From NCBI RefSeq assembly GCF_003574315.2, contig NZ_AP025739.1, forward strand, positions 4,154,001-4,218,000: a DNA stretch of 64,000 nt, given 5' to 3'. A model generated the notes under the pieces. That model worked only from the letters and a program-made list of their open reading frames with translations, was not told the DNA's origin and ran no database searches. The position numbers were made by a program, and so were the translations under genes. The stretch is from Capsulimonas corticalis (lineage in GTDB: Bacteria > Armatimonadota > Armatimonadia > Armatimonadales > Capsulimonadaceae). Shown one piece after another: positions 1 to 9,546 of this stretch. Position 1 is the first letter of the stretch; the number at the start of each line of letters is the position of its first letter.

Positions 1-253
1 CCCTCTACGGGACAGAACATACCATCTGCCCCGAAGTCTTTATCCGCCTTAATGTCTCTCCCGGCCAGTATCAATCCTGGTCACGCCGCTATACTTTCAC
101 GGACTAATGGTGATTGAAAATATGCGCTAGGATGAACTTCCTTTACGTAGAAATGCCGTCACCCGCATTTGCGTCCCACTGCTTTTGTCCAAGGAGATGA
201 AAGAAGAACCGAGTCGGGAAGGCAACCAGTGTGGAGAGTGGTCCCACGCGGAG

Positions 254-3200
254 CTATAACCACTCTGGCGCCGGGGTTTCGCGCTCCTGTTCGAGCACGA
301 TCGTCGTACCACTGGAGTCCGTGACGAGGTAGACGCGGTCACACGTTTCCAGAATCATTTTGAGACCGTGGCCGAGTGTCCCCTTGGTGCTGTAACCGCG
401 AGCGAAGGCCGCTTTGTGCAAATTCATGGCCGCAATTCCGCTGCCGTAATCCTTCACTCTCACCTGTACTAGGCCGTTTTCGTTGAGTCGGACGGATGCC
501 TCGCCGCCGCCTGCATGGACGATGGCGTTCATTCCCGCTTCACTGGCCGCGGTTACCAGATCGTCCTGCCGATCTTGGGCATATCCCGTATGCTGCGTCG
601 CTTGCCGCACCAGGTGTCGCAGTTCCCGTAAGCCTTCGGTGGGAGTGAGGGAGAGATTTCCGACGACTTGCCCCACCGAAGCAGGTAAGCTCGCTTCGTC
701 GAACGCCAAATTGAGCTTGCCGCCCGTGACGCTCGCAAGAACATCGCGAAGGATCGCTCGTTCTCGCTGGCGCGCATGCGCCGCTTCGACGGCTCCGCGT
801 GTTTGAGAAACGGTGGTCTCTACAAGAGCGATTTCCTGCTCCGTCCAAATGCGCGCCTCGGTCGCCATCGCTACCACCAGGGCTGTCGTTTGGCCGTCGC
901 GCTGGATCGGCGCGCGCACCATCGCTCGAATACCGGCTTTCTTGGCGGCGTCGTTGTTTGGCAGCAAAAATACGTCTTCAATAATATTTGTTTTATCTGA
1001 GAAATACTCCTCGTTTCGATTCGGGGCGTGTTCGGACATGCGATATCTGCCGGCCAGGGATGGGATACCCTCGCGGCGCCATTCGGGGCCGACGACGCTG
1101 TGATCGCTCTGCGGGTCGTAAGTGACGTAATAACAGCGATCCACATCCAGAGCCTGGCCAAGCGCTTCCGTTGTGGTTTCCATGACTTGCTGCGGATCGG
1201 CGGAGCTGCGGACAGTGCGTCCAATGCTGCTGGTCAGCAGGAGACGATGATATTCGGAGGTGATCTGCGCCTGCGCATCATGCAGGCTCGTGTCGTCACT
1301 CACAAACAGCATGAAACCGAGTACGGCGCCCGTGGCGTCCTTCTCAGGGACAAGGGTAGTGCGGACAAACCGGCGCCCCGCGCCGGCGTATTGCATCGTC
1401 ATATCGTAGGTCACGATGTTACCGGAGAGAGCGGACTCTAAATGATGGCTGATCGAGTGGTAAGCCGAATCTCCGATGACTTCCCGGACTTCTTTGCCAT
1501 ACAGGTCAGCCGCGTTGACGCCAAACCACTCGGTGTATGTGCGGTTGTTGAAACGGTAGCGCCGATCCGCGCTGACATACGCAATCAGCAGCGGAGAGTT
1601 GTCCGCAATCAGGCGTAGGCGTTCCGCAGCAATCGCGCGGTCTTCGATGAATATGGATGGAGCCTGCGGGTTGTCAAGGCTGGACAGAATGCTCCTGGGG
1701 AGCTCCGCTTCTTCCTGGTTCACGGCTGCATCGCGACGCACAAGCAGTATCGCCACGTCGTCACGGAAATTGCCGCTTGCAAATAGGCTCACCTCATTGA
1801 CCAATCGTTCGGCTTGCGACTGGACATCCGCCTCCGCAGGCAGCGCATTCAAAAGCCTCATCAATCCATCCAGCCCAAATAGGTTGAGGCGATTTGGCCC
1901 CGCTTCGGAGAGGCCGTCTGTGTACAGAAGCAGTTCATCTCCCGCCAGAAGCGTAACTTTCTGGTCCCGATATGCCGACTGCTCGGCCATTCCTAGTGGC
2001 GGGCAAAGCGTCGCCAGCGTTTCCATCGCTCCGTTCGAGCGTCTCACCAGCGCGGGTTCATGGCCGCAGGAGCAGAACACGATGGCTCCACTCATCGTAT
2101 CGTAAACACCCACCCAGGCGGTGACAAAGCCGACGAGCAGGTCGTGTGCGGCGACGATGGCGTTAAGCGCGGATGCGGCCTGAGCAGGAGCGTAGTACAG
2201 GTACAGAAGAGTACGCAGGGTATTGCGGATAAGCGCGAGCTGCTGCGCCGCCGCCAGTCCCTTTCCAGAGACATCGCCAAGGACAATCGCGTACCGTTTC
2301 TTGTCCAGAGGAAAGACATCCATGAAGTCGCCGCCGACGAGCGCTTCGTCAAGCGCGGGACGTATGAAGCTGCCCAGAGACAGTCCTGGCGCCTGGTTTG
2401 GAACGGTGGGTTGCAGAGCCTCTTGTAACTGCTGAGCGATGGCGCGCTCCTTACGGCTTATGCGGGCAGTCTCCAGCGCTGTGCGCGTCAGCGTCGCCGT
2501 CTGCTCAATCAGCGCGATCTCATGCGCTGTCCACGTGCGCGGTTTATCCATGGACGCCCACAGCGCAGCCACGAGGCGCTCGCCGTCGAAGAACGGCGCC
2601 GCAAGTACGGCGCGATGCTGAAAAGTTTCCATCGCCGCTGCGACCGCCGGCGAGAGCTCTTGCCGCACGTCCGAAACTACGGCGGTTTCTCCGCCGGCGA
2701 ATACCTCTGTCAGCAAATCGGTGAATTCAGAAAGACGGTAATCGCCAAAGAGAGGAGTTAGGTCGCTGCGGTGGTAGTCGTATCCTAAGTGCGCTATGTC
2801 GTCAAGTGTGCTGTAGGTCAGGTAGAAGCAGCGGTCTGCGCCAAGGGCTTCTCCCAGAAGCGCCGCCGCCCGATCCTTGATCGCCGTGGGATTCAGCGTG
2901 CTGCGGATCGCGTCCCCAATCCGGCCCGCGAGCGCTTCCTCTTGAAGACGCTCTTGTTGTTTTACAAGCAGATGCGCCGCGTCCACGGCGGAACGGGTTT
3001 GGGCCGCCACTGCCTCCACAAGGCTCACTTCCTCGTCTGTCCATGCCCGCGACGTGTCGGCCATGGCCACGACCAGGATGGCGACTCGTCGCGCGCCATC
3101 GAAAATATGAATCAAGATGACCGATCGTACTCGAAGCTTGTGCAGTGTCGTGCGCATCGCCTCGCTTAACGTCCCGCCATCTTCTTGTATATCCTTGATG

Positions 3201-4234
3201 ACGACAGTATGTTCGGCTGCGTGAACGTCCTCGGAATTTACCTTCAAGGCCGACATCCGATATCGGCCCTTCAGTGAAGGAAGGTCGGATCGACGAAAAT
3301 CTTGACCGATCCAGCTTGCGTCCGCCTCAGGATCCTTGAATGAAAAGTAGCAACGGTCGGCTTTGAGCGCTTCGCCAAGAGCGGATACCGCCGCGTATTG
3401 TATGGCTTCCGGGTCTGTGGTGGCGCGGATGGATGCGCCAATACGGTTGAGCAGCGCCTCTCGATTCGCCCGCTGATGGGCCTCCGCCAGAATATGCTCA
3501 CGCTCTTTCTCAATTTGATTGCGCTCGGAGATATCTCGGGTGCTGACGAAGAGCTGTGCTTTTCCGTCCCCATCAATACGGCTGATGCTTACTTCCACCG
3601 GGAATATAACGCCATCGGAGCGGCGGTGTATCGTTTCGAAGGGCGGGATTCGCTCTCTTGCAGCTCTTTGAAACAGCGCCTGATACTTTTCCTCAGCTTG
3701 AAGCGGAGCCACGTCAAACACACGCAAGGCGAGGAGCTCCGCTTCGCTGTAGCCGAGAGAGCTGCATGCGGACGCGTTCACGTACTGAAATTGTGCGTGT
3801 TCATTCACCAGGAAAAGCGCGTCACTCGCAGCGTCGCAGAGATGCTGAAACTGATGCATCCGATCCTCGGCCTGCTTCCGAGAAGTAATGTCGTGAAAGT
3901 ACAATGACAGCCCATCGAGCGATGGGTAGGCGCGCACTTCAAGCCATGTGGCGAGCGGCTCGAAAAACTCGTCGAAGACCACAGGCGTTTGGTCGGCCAT
4001 CGCCTTGCGGAACTGTCGATCGAAGCCCGTGCCTATCGCCTCTGGAAACTCGTCCCAGAGGCGTTTGCCTAGCAGCGTTGCTCGGGGGCGCCGAATCAGG
4101 CGCTCCGCCTCCGTGTTCACATACGTGAAGCGCCAGTCTTGATCGACAGCGTAGAAGGCGTCGCTGATACGCTCCAGGATAGGCTCCCGAATGCTATTCT
4201 CCTGTTTGGCCCCCATGTGCTTCGAGACATGCAT
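254..4234 (-). CDS. PAS/GAF sensor with SpoIIE-type PP2C phosphatase and C-terminal HATPase
   Basis: A cytoplasmic signalling protein of about 1326 residues. Order of domains, rough positions: two PAS domains (15-250), two GAF domains (280-410, 435-585), a SpoIIE/RsbU-type PP2C phosphatase (about 600-830, with VGGDFMDVF and LGDVSGKG, the metal-binding Asp motifs), a third PAS (870-980), a third GAF (1000-1150) and a C-terminal RsbW/HATPase_c domain (1225-1326; NAIVHAGGG, DYGSGI, GHGLKMI). A phosphatase and an anti-sigma-type kinase domain in one chain is typical of general-stress partner-switching control. The reading frame is open further upstream, but the ATG at 4234 has AAGGAAG seven bases before it, so I chose it. 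No partner STAS gene lies next to it. Function of the family is certain; the signal sensed is unknown. Confidence 0.9.
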   Translation of the reverse strand: MHVSKHMGAKQENSIREPILERISDAFYAVDQDWRFTYVNTEAERLIRRPRATLLGKRLWDEFPEAIGTGFDRQFRKAMADQTPVVFDEFFEPLATWLEVRAYPSLDGLSLYFHDITSRKQAEDRMHQFQHLCDAASDALFLVNEHAQFQYVNASACSSLGYSEAELLALRVFDVAPLQAEEKYQALFQRAARERIPPFETIHRRSDGVIFPVEVSISRIDGDGKAQLFVSTRDISERNQIEKEREHILAEAHQRANREALLNRIGASIRATTDPEAIQYAAVSALGEALKADRCYFSFKDPEADASWIGQDFRRSDLPSLKGRYRMSALKVNSEDVHAAEHTVVIKDIQEDGGTLSEAMRTTLHKLRVRSVILIHIFDGARRVAILVVAMADTSRAWTDEEVSLVEAVAAQTRSAVDAAHLLVKQQERLQEEALAGRIGDAIRSTLNPTAIKDRAAALLGEALGADRCFYLTYSTLDDIAHLGYDYHRSDLTPLFGDYRLSEFTDLLTEVFAGGETAVVSDVRQELSPAVAAAMETFQHRAVLAAPFFDGERLVAALWASMDKPRTWTAHEIALIEQTATLTRTALETARISRKERAIAQQLQEALQPTVPNQAPGLSLGSFIRPALDEALVGGDFMDVFPLDKKRYAIVLGDVSGKGLAAAQQLALIRNTLRTLLYLYYAPAQAASALNAIVAAHDLLVGFVTAWVGVYDTMSGAIVFCSCGHEPALVRRSNGAMETLATLCPPLGMAEQSAYRDQKVTLLAGDELLLYTDGLSEAGPNRLNLFGLDGLMRLLNALPAEADVQSQAERLVNEVSLFASGNFRDDVAILLVRRDAAVNQEEAELPRSILSSLDNPQAPSIFIEDRAIAAERLRLIADNSPLLIAYVSADRRYRFNNRTYTEWFGVNAADLYGKEVREVIGDSAYHSISHHLESALSGNIVTYDMTMQYAGAGRRFVRTTLVPEKDATGAVLGFMLFVSDDTSLHDAQAQITSEYHRLLLTSSIGRTVRSSADPQQVMETTTEALGQALDVDRCYYVTYDPQSDHSVVGPEWRREGIPSLAGRYRMSEHAPNRNEEYFSDKTNIIEDVFLLPNNDAAKKAGIRAMVRAPIQRDGQTTALVVAMATEARIWTEQEIALVETTVSQTRGAVEAAHARQRERAILRDVLASVTGGKLNLAFDEASLPASVGQVVGNLSLTPTEGLRELRHLVRQATQHTGYAQDRQDDLVTAASEAGMNAIVHAGGGEASVRLNENGLVQVRVKDYGSGIAAMNLHKAAFARGYSTKGTLGHGLKMILETCDRVYLVTDSSGTTIVLEQERETPAPEWL

Positions 4235-4466
4235 AACTTCCTTATACCTTAGTCCCAGGATCGTCTCTAAGAAAAATGCGAGGAAATGTCTTGCCGCAAC
4301 ACAGCGAACGATTGTGCCGTCTTTGTCACTCAGTAGGCTCCTGGACAAATTCGGCTGGCCCTTTTTACCGTGCCAGCTACGCCTCATAGGGCGTCGTGCG
4401 GCGAAAGGCGCATGCGCTGAAGCTGTAAGGCGCCCGTGAGGTTGCAAAAAAACATGTACTATAAGC

Positions 4467-4495
4467 TTGCATTTTTTGAAATCCTGGGGTAATAT
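4467..4495 (+). promoter_or_regulatory. Sigma-70-type promoter for the tRNA gene
   Basis: TTGCAT, 17 bases, then TAATAT, ending 35 bases before the tRNA. Seen directly in the sequence; use in vivo is inferred. Confidence 0.6.
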
Positions 4496-4530
4496 ACTTT
4501 CGTCCCTGAGATAGGGACAGCAAACGTAAC

Positions 4531-4607
4531 GCCTCTATAGCTCAGTTGGTTAGAGCACCTGACTCTTAATCAGGGTGTCCCAGGTTCGAGTCCTGGTGGG
4601 GGCACCA
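4531..4607 (+). tRNA. tRNA-Lys (anticodon CTT)
   Basis: A 77-base cloverleaf with the CCA end encoded. The acceptor pairs GCCTCTA with TGGGGGC (two G-U type pairs), the anticodon stem CCTGA/TCAGG holds loop CTCTTAA, so the anticodon is CTT, and the T arm is CCAGG-TTCGAGT-CCTGG. A tyrosine integrase starts 181 bases downstream in the same direction, so the 3' half of this tRNA is a good candidate attachment site. I saw no second copy of the tRNA 3' end in the window. Confidence 0.95.
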
Positions 4608-4619
4608 TAACAATAAATG

Positions 4620-4660
4620 ACAGCCGTTGATCTGTATTAACAGATTGGCGGCTGTTTTTT
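4620..4660 (+). terminator. Rho-independent terminator after tRNA-Lys
   Basis: ACAGCCG pairs with CGGCTGT, with an inner ATCTG/CAGAT stem, followed by a run of T. Confidence 0.8.
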
Positions 4661-4787
4661 ATTGTCAGTAGATCACGCCGATGGCGTTGTTGACAATAGA
4701 CGCCGTTACTGTTATTTTCATGGTGTCAGGCGGTATCAGCTTTGTCTGAAACCAGCCTGGCCTTCAGGTTAGAAATAACAGGACAGC

Positions 4788-5789
4788 ATGGAAACATTCA
4801 ATCGACAAACGGTCTTCTCGAACGACATCGACTGGCAGGAAGCCGTCAGCGACTTCCTCCTCCAGACCCGCACCTCGCGTGAGGAAAGCACGGAAGTGTT
4901 CTACCGGGAGCGGCTCAAGCTGCTCTGCCGCTGGGCCGAGGGCCGCAAGATCACCCTGGGCGACTTCCGAGCCCGGCACATGCGTGAGTATCTGAACGAA
5001 CGTGGAGAAAAAGTCTCCGACGCCACCCGCCGGCATGACGCCGTCGCCGCCCGCACCTTCTTCAAGTTCTGCAAGCGCGAGGAATACGTCACCGCCGACC
5101 CGCTGACGGGCTACCAGGTTCCCAAGGCCGAGCGGCCTTATGTAAAGTGCCCCTCGGACGACGAGATCCGGGCGCTGCTGACGGCTGTCACGGACCGCTA
5201 CAAGCCCAGCATCAACCCCAAATCCCGCTTCATCCACGCTGGCGCACGCCTCTTCTTCGGGCGCCGCAACTACGCCATCGTCGCCGGTCTCTTGGAGACG
5301 GCCGCCCGTATCGGCGAGATGCTGGCGCTGACCGTGGACGACTACCAGCCCAAAGAGGGTCAGATCGTCATCCGCAAGGCCAAGGGCGACGAGCCACGGA
5401 TCATTCCAATCAGCTCCTACTGGATTCAGACGGTGGACGCCTACCTGCGCGTCCGCCCCAAAGTCGACAGTCCGCTCCTCTTCATCAGCGAGTTCGGCGG
5501 CGAGATCACCGTCAGCGAGTTCGGCAAGGTGTTCCGTGGCTACCTGGATTACGCCAGCCTTTCCGGCTTCAGCCTGCACGGCCTGCGACACTACGCCCTC
5601 ACCCAGCTTGCGAAAACCGACCTCTGGGCCGCGAGCCAGATTGCGGGCCACAAGGACCTGACCGTGACGCGGCGGTACCTGCACGGCGACCCGGTGCATG
5701 TCCGATCGGTCCACGAGGCGGCGGCTCCACTAGGACGGCTTCTCCATACCAGCCGTTCAGCCAATCAGGGACGCAAAAAGATAGTTTGA
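4788..5789 (+). CDS. Tyrosine recombinase/integrase
   Basis: A 333-residue site-specific recombinase of the phage-integrase family. Residues 15-105 form the SAM-like core-binding domain, and the catalytic domain follows. All active-site residues can be placed: Arg174 (ARIGEM), Lys199 (KAKGDE), His264 and Arg267 (HGLRH), His288 (GHKD) and the nucleophile Tyr297 (RRYLH). It lies directly downstream of tRNA-Lys, the usual arrangement for an element that integrates into a tRNA 3' end, and it is followed by genes of a mobilisable element on the opposite strand. I infer that it integrated the element that starts here. The other attachment end was not found. Confidence 0.92.
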   Translation: METFNRQTVFSNDIDWQEAVSDFLLQTRTSREESTEVFYRERLKLLCRWAEGRKITLGDFRARHMREYLNERGEKVSDATRRHDAVAARTFFKFCKREEYVTADPLTGYQVPKAERPYVKCPSDDEIRALLTAVTDRYKPSINPKSRFIHAGARLFFGRRNYAIVAGLLETAARIGEMLALTVDDYQPKEGQIVIRKAKGDEPRIIPISSYWIQTVDAYLRVRPKVDSPLLFISEFGGEITVSEFGKVFRGYLDYASLSGFSLHGLRHYALTQLAKTDLWAASQIAGHKDLTVTRRYLHGDPVHVRSVHEAAAPLGRLLHTSRSANQGRKKIV

Positions 5790-5812
5790 CCCGCCAGCGT
5801 CACGCCTCTTAG

Positions 5813-6340
5813 TCATGCGCCTTTGCGCTGCCCGCCCACAATCCGACAGAGCCACCGAAAGATGGCCAGGCTGACAGACCGCGCCAGCCTGGCCGCGACG
5901 CCCGCGCCCCGCATCAGTAAGGCGCGGACATGTCCGCCCACGGAGCCGGGCAGCAGGTAAGACACCAGGAATAGGGCGACAAACCACGCCGCGATCTGCA
6001 ACAGTACCGCCCGCATGTGGCAAAGCGAGATTCCTAAGAGGTGGAGACTGATCCAGTCGCTGAGATTCCACATACCCTGGAGCAGCGATGGCGCGCTTCC
6101 GAACGCCCAGCGCAGCGCCAGCAGGACGATGAGCAAGGTCAGGGCGCGCGTGCACCAGCCCAGCGGCAGGCAGCGCGTTGCGTCCGTGACGTTGGCCTTC
6201 CCGCACTGGACGCAGTACTCAGCGTCCGGTGGGCTGGGATGGCGGCTCGGACAGAGCCGGGCTCCGAACGTTCTGCCGCAATGCCCACAGTGAACGGCTC
6301 CCTCTGGCGAAACGTACCGGCATGTCAGACAGAGACGCAT
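5813..6340 (-). CDS. Double zinc-ribbon membrane protein
   Basis: A 175-residue protein with two CxxC...CxxC zinc ribbons at the N terminus (CLTC-x11-CGHC and a second set around residues 29-47), then two or three hydrophobic segments (about 60-80 and 95-135), so it is probably an inner-membrane protein with a cytoplasmic zinc-binding head. The start codon overlaps the end of the Replic_Relax gene by 16 bases and has GGGAGAAG before it, so the two are translationally coupled. The family function is not known; the setting suggests a role in the mobile element. Confidence 0.65.
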   Translation of the reverse strand: MRLCLTCRYVSPEGAVHCGHCGRTFGARLCPSRHPSPPDAEYCVQCGKANVTDATRCLPLGWCTRALTLLIVLLALRWAFGSAPSLLQGMWNLSDWISLHLLGISLCHMRAVLLQIAAWFVALFLVSYLLPGSVGGHVRALLMRGAGVAARLARSVSLAIFRWLCRIVGGQRKGA

Positions 6341-7293
6341 GATACTTCTCCCTTTGCAGTATTTTGATTTTCCAGGAGGCTGATCAGGTCAGACCGGAAC
6401 GGAACGCTCCAGATTGCGCCCAGCGGCTGCTGGATCATCAAGTCAAAGGTGGTGAACCAGAAGAGCTGGCAGGCCTCCGATTCTGCCAGCCTGATGAGGT
6501 TGCCGATGCGCCCGGCTCCGGTCGTCACCACCAGCGTGCGAAATCCGTCACTGCCGTATGCCTGCTGAAACAGTCCTCCGCTGAGGTAGTGCGCATGGGC
6601 GCGAATCTTGTTCTGGAACTGGCGGCTGTTCGTATGCCCCAGATCGATTTCAAAGAACAGGTCCATCCGCATCTCCGTTTCTTGCCCACCTAGACGAAGA
6701 TATGCGTCCGGTCGGAAGATGCGCTGTCTCCAGCGCGCGGCATTGTCTTTCCGGCGCACCTCAAACTCCTCGGCGCAGAGCCGCTCCGGCAGCCATCGCT
6801 CCCATGCAAGAAAATCCTGATCTGCGATCGCCGTGCGGAATGCGCCATAGACATCCGCGATCGCCAGGGTATGCTCCATCAGCGACAGCGCCGGCCGGCA
6901 TCGCTGCGCGCGCACATCCGACGCGCTGAGTTCCAGTCCCTGGGATCCGAGCAGTCTGGACACACGCGGGACGCCGGCGATCCCCAGGGAATACAGCGCC
7001 TGCGCCCCGTAAGGCGCGGTCGGCATGTAGTAACGCGAGGCATAGCCCCAGTCGAACAGCTGGCGCAGGCGGCCGTTGCATCGGGGGACGGAGCCGAAGT
7101 GCAGCGACTGGATCTGGCTGCGCGACATCACCCGGCAGAGGAACAGATCCAGGAGCAGGCTGTCGTCGCGCGGTCCGAGCACCAGCCCCCGCTCCGGCTT
7201 GGCGGTAAACCGGCTGCGCGGCGCGCCATATATGTCCGAACTACTTTTTGTCCTGTCCGGGCTTTCCCCGGCGCGGCCGATGGCGTACTTCAT
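6325..7293 (-). CDS. Replication-relaxation (Replic_Relax) family protein
   Basis: About 322 residues. The N-terminal half carries the winged-helix pattern of the Replic_Relax family: LLDLFLCRVMSRSQIQSLHF, then a recognition helix and a basic region. The family is found beside VirD4/TraG-like coupling ATPases in plasmids and integrative elements, and some members act in conjugative DNA processing or replication. A longer frame opens upstream, but the ATG at 7293 follows a near-perfect Shine-Dalgarno AAAGGAGGAGG, so the start is placed there, 53 bases inside the ATPase gene upstream. The overlap points to one operon: ATPase, Replic_Relax, zinc-ribbon protein. Confidence 0.8.
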   Translation of the reverse strand: MKYAIGRAGESPDRTKSSSDIYGAPRSRFTAKPERGLVLGPRDDSLLLDLFLCRVMSRSQIQSLHFGSVPRCNGRLRQLFDWGYASRYYMPTAPYGAQALYSLGIAGVPRVSRLLGSQGLELSASDVRAQRCRPALSLMEHTLAIADVYGAFRTAIADQDFLAWERWLPERLCAEEFEVRRKDNAARWRQRIFRPDAYLRLGGQETEMRMDLFFEIDLGHTNSRQFQNKIRAHAHYLSGGLFQQAYGSDGFRTLVVTTGAGRIGNLIRLAESEACQLFWFTTFDLMIQQPLGAIWSVPFRSDLISLLENQNTAKGEVSCVSV

Positions 7294-8773
7294 AGTCCTC
7301 CTCCTTTGTCTGGTCTTTTGGTTTGAGCGCTTCGGCGCTCTTTTTTGCGTCAGGCGCTGGCTCAGCCGGGCGCTCAAACGTGACGCGCCGCTGCTCCAAC
7401 TCCTTTTCGACTTCCTCCCGCGTTCGCCCATAAGCTTGCCATGACGCCTGACGCAGACCGGCAAGTAGGGCAGGGGAGACAGCCGGATCCTGAGAGAGAG
7501 CGACGCGGATACGCCGGGACCGATCGCCGCGCTGGACGATCAGCGCCTCGCCGGTTCGCTGCTGCGTCAGGAGGCGCTGGAGCGCATCGCGCCGCAAGTC
7601 GAGCGAAACCTCACGCGCCAGCTGAGCCGCGTCGCCGGCTCCCGTCTGGAAGTAGATCTGCGTGTGCGCGTTGTTCAGCAGCACTTCGCGCAGCCGCGTC
7701 GGCATCTGGCTGAGGTTCTGGTGCGAGAGGCAGAGCCCCAGGCCAAAACGGCGCCCCTCGGCAATGAACGTCTCGAACTGCTCCGACGCCATGGTCTCGA
7801 ACTCGTCCACATACAGGTTCACGGGAATACGGTCGCCCTCGGCAAGATCCACGCGCGCCATGATGGCGTTCTGGATGGCGCTGACCAGAAGGCCGCCCAC
7901 GAGGTAGGCTGCCTGGTGCAGCCGGTCCACCGCGAGAGAGACCAGGATCACCTGTCCCGACCGACGGTCCAGCGTCTTCTGGAGCGATACGGTGTGAGCG
8001 CCTCCGAAGAAGCGGCGCAGGCGCGGGATCGCCAGCAGCGGCGTCACCTTGTTGAGGACGGGCATGCTCCAGCCGAGCCTCTGCTCGGCGGATAGCTGGT
8101 CGAAGCGCTGGAAGAACGATTGGACGTACCGATCCTGAACTTTTGCCAGAGTCGCCGCCCGGAACGAGGCGTTGCAGAGCATCATCTCGATTTCCAGAAG
8201 CGTGCCGCCCGTCTCGGCCAGCGCGATCAGACAGTTGCGCAGCGTCTCTTCCAGCTGGACGCCCCAGCTGTCCGACTGCTGACGGAGCACCTCCAGAACA
8301 TGAAAGGCCCGTCCATACGCATCCCCCGGACCCACCAGCGGGTTGAACCCGACGACATCCTCCTCATGCCGCAGGTCGATCAGCAGCAGCCTCTCCCGCC
8401 AGTGCTCCGCGTCGCCCGCTGCGGATAAGCGGGGCAGAATCCGGTCCACCAGGTCGCCGCGCAGGTCCACGACGCAGAACGAGCGCCCGGCGGCGATGTC
8501 CGACTCGATCAGCCGCAGCAGGAGGTTAGACTTGCCCGTGCCGGTTGCGCCCAGAACGTAGACGTGGCGCCGCCTCTGCTCGGGCGAAAGCGTGACGGGC
8601 GCTCCTGCTTGCGGCTCCTCGTCCGAAAACTCATGGCCGAGCACCAAGCCACCCGGCGCTAAGACGGGTATAACCGCGCTTGGCGGTGACGCCGCCCGCG
8701 CTCGCTCCTCCCGCCGCCGCAGGTCTCGGTTTATTGCGGAAGAGAGCAGAGATTGAATCCATTGATTGAGCAT
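7241..8773 (-). CDS. VirD4/TraG-like type IV coupling ATPase
   Basis: A 510-residue FtsK/HerA-superfamily ATPase. Walker A is GATGTGKS (75-82), Walker B is the hydrophobic stretch ending YVDEFETMA, and the conserved Gln/Asn-rich segment LCLSHQNLSQMP follows, as in TraG/TraD-type DNA pumps. The C-terminal tail is charged. No long N-terminal membrane anchor is visible, which is common for the versions paired with Replic_Relax proteins. An AGGAGG site precedes the ATG. It should couple the element's DNA to a conjugation channel, but no channel genes lie in the window, so the element is better called mobilisable than self-transmissible. Confidence 0.85.
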   Translation of the reverse strand: MLNQWIQSLLSSAINRDLRRREERARAASPPSAVIPVLAPGGLVLGHEFSDEEPQAGAPVTLSPEQRRRHVYVLGATGTGKSNLLLRLIESDIAAGRSFCVVDLRGDLVDRILPRLSAAGDAEHWRERLLLIDLRHEEDVVGFNPLVGPGDAYGRAFHVLEVLRQQSDSWGVQLEETLRNCLIALAETGGTLLEIEMMLCNASFRAATLAKVQDRYVQSFFQRFDQLSAEQRLGWSMPVLNKVTPLLAIPRLRRFFGGAHTVSLQKTLDRRSGQVILVSLAVDRLHQAAYLVGGLLVSAIQNAIMARVDLAEGDRIPVNLYVDEFETMASEQFETFIAEGRRFGLGLCLSHQNLSQMPTRLREVLLNNAHTQIYFQTGAGDAAQLAREVSLDLRRDALQRLLTQQRTGEALIVQRGDRSRRIRVALSQDPAVSPALLAGLRQASWQAYGRTREEVEKELEQRRVTFERPAEPAPDAKKSAEALKPKDQTKEEDYEVRHRPRRGKPGQDKK

Positions 8774-8956
8774 AATGATCAGGCCTCCTGAAAACGTCTT
8801 CGCCAGATGTGGAGGGCAAGCTTAACCTATTGCCGGGTTGCTCGAACCGTTGATTGGGCTGCCCTATACCTATCCAATGCCAAGAAGTCCCGATTGTGTG
8901 GACAGCCGACGCGGTAAATTTGCGGTGTGAGCAGAACTCACTGGAGCGAAACGAAG

Positions 8957-8991
8957 AAAGGGCCGTGTCCACACGGTGGACACGGCCCTTT
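8957..8991. terminator. Perfect 16-bp inverted repeat, bidirectional terminator
   Basis: Two perfect 16-base arms (8957-8972 and 8976-8991) separated by a three-base loop, flanked by A and T runs. It follows the small basic-protein gene on the minus strand. The unusually long GC-rich stem should terminate transcription in both directions. Confidence 0.8.
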
Positions 8992-9045
8992 GCTCACCGA
9001 GTTCCCCCGGTTCGGCTCTGCGCTGACCAGGACAAGGCAATCGGC

Positions 9046-9225
9046 TCAGTGGGCGCTGCCGGCATCCGGCTCTGGGTGCAGCAGGCGTTCGAGCATCCGC
9101 CGCGTCTTCGTGGCGCTGATCCTGCGACGGGTCTCCTTGCTGCGCGGACGCCCTTTCGCCCAGCCGCCAAGCTTGCCGCTCTCGCGGGCGGCTTCCCGCT
9201 TGGCGGGCGTGCTGGAGGAACCCAT
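9046..9225 (-). CDS. Small basic protein, paralogue of the 12748-13008 product
   Basis: Translation of the minus strand from the ATG at 9225 gives about 59 residues: MGSSSTPAKREAARESGKLG, a GWAKGRPRSKETRRRISATK segment, then a C-terminal helix. The segment RM-GS-TPAK-AA-GK-GGW-KGRP-S-T-R-ISATKT-ML is shared almost residue for residue with a second gene at 12748-13008, so coding is well supported although the product is short. The reading frame continues upstream of 9225 without an obvious start codon, so the N terminus may be longer or lost. High Lys/Arg content suggests nucleic-acid binding; the function is unknown. Confidence 0.6.
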   Translation of the reverse strand: MGSSSTPAKREAARESGKLGGWAKGRPRSKETRRRISATKTRRMLERLLHPEPDAGSAH

Positions 9226-9269
9226 GCGCAGCGCGGCGTCCGAGGCGAGCTTGTATTTTCGCAGGGGAT

Positions 9270-9510
9270 CGGGCTGGAAGTCTACGCGAGGCGTGGCGCC
9301 AGTATCGCTCCCTGTACCGGCGCACGGCCGAGGAGTGGCGGCACGAGGCGGAGGAGGCCGAGCATCTCGCCAAGGAGCGGTCCTGGAGATACGCGGCGGC
9401 GATGGACTGGGTGCGGCTCATGGCTGCCCGGCGTCGGATCGACCAAAGGGCGTTCGATCCGATCGATGAGGTTGACGGCCTACTGAGGACTGAAGCCGCG
9501 CGCCGCCTGG
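9270..9510 (+). other. Possible coding remnant, helical Glu/Arg-rich stretch
   Basis: On the plus strand the frame reading EEAEHLAKERSWRYAAAMDW has strongly coding-like amino-acid composition but no start codon or Shine-Dalgarno nearby, and its downstream part looks non-coding. It may be the broken middle of a gene. Weak evidence. Confidence 0.2.
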
Positions 9511-9546
9511 CCAGCGCGCCCGCCTCCAAAAGGCTGTGCAACACTT

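Noticed and set aside
4764-5714. Long minus-strand frame of 316 codons
   Set aside because: It lies wholly opposite the integrase, whose catalytic residues are all present; high GC makes long shadow frames common here.
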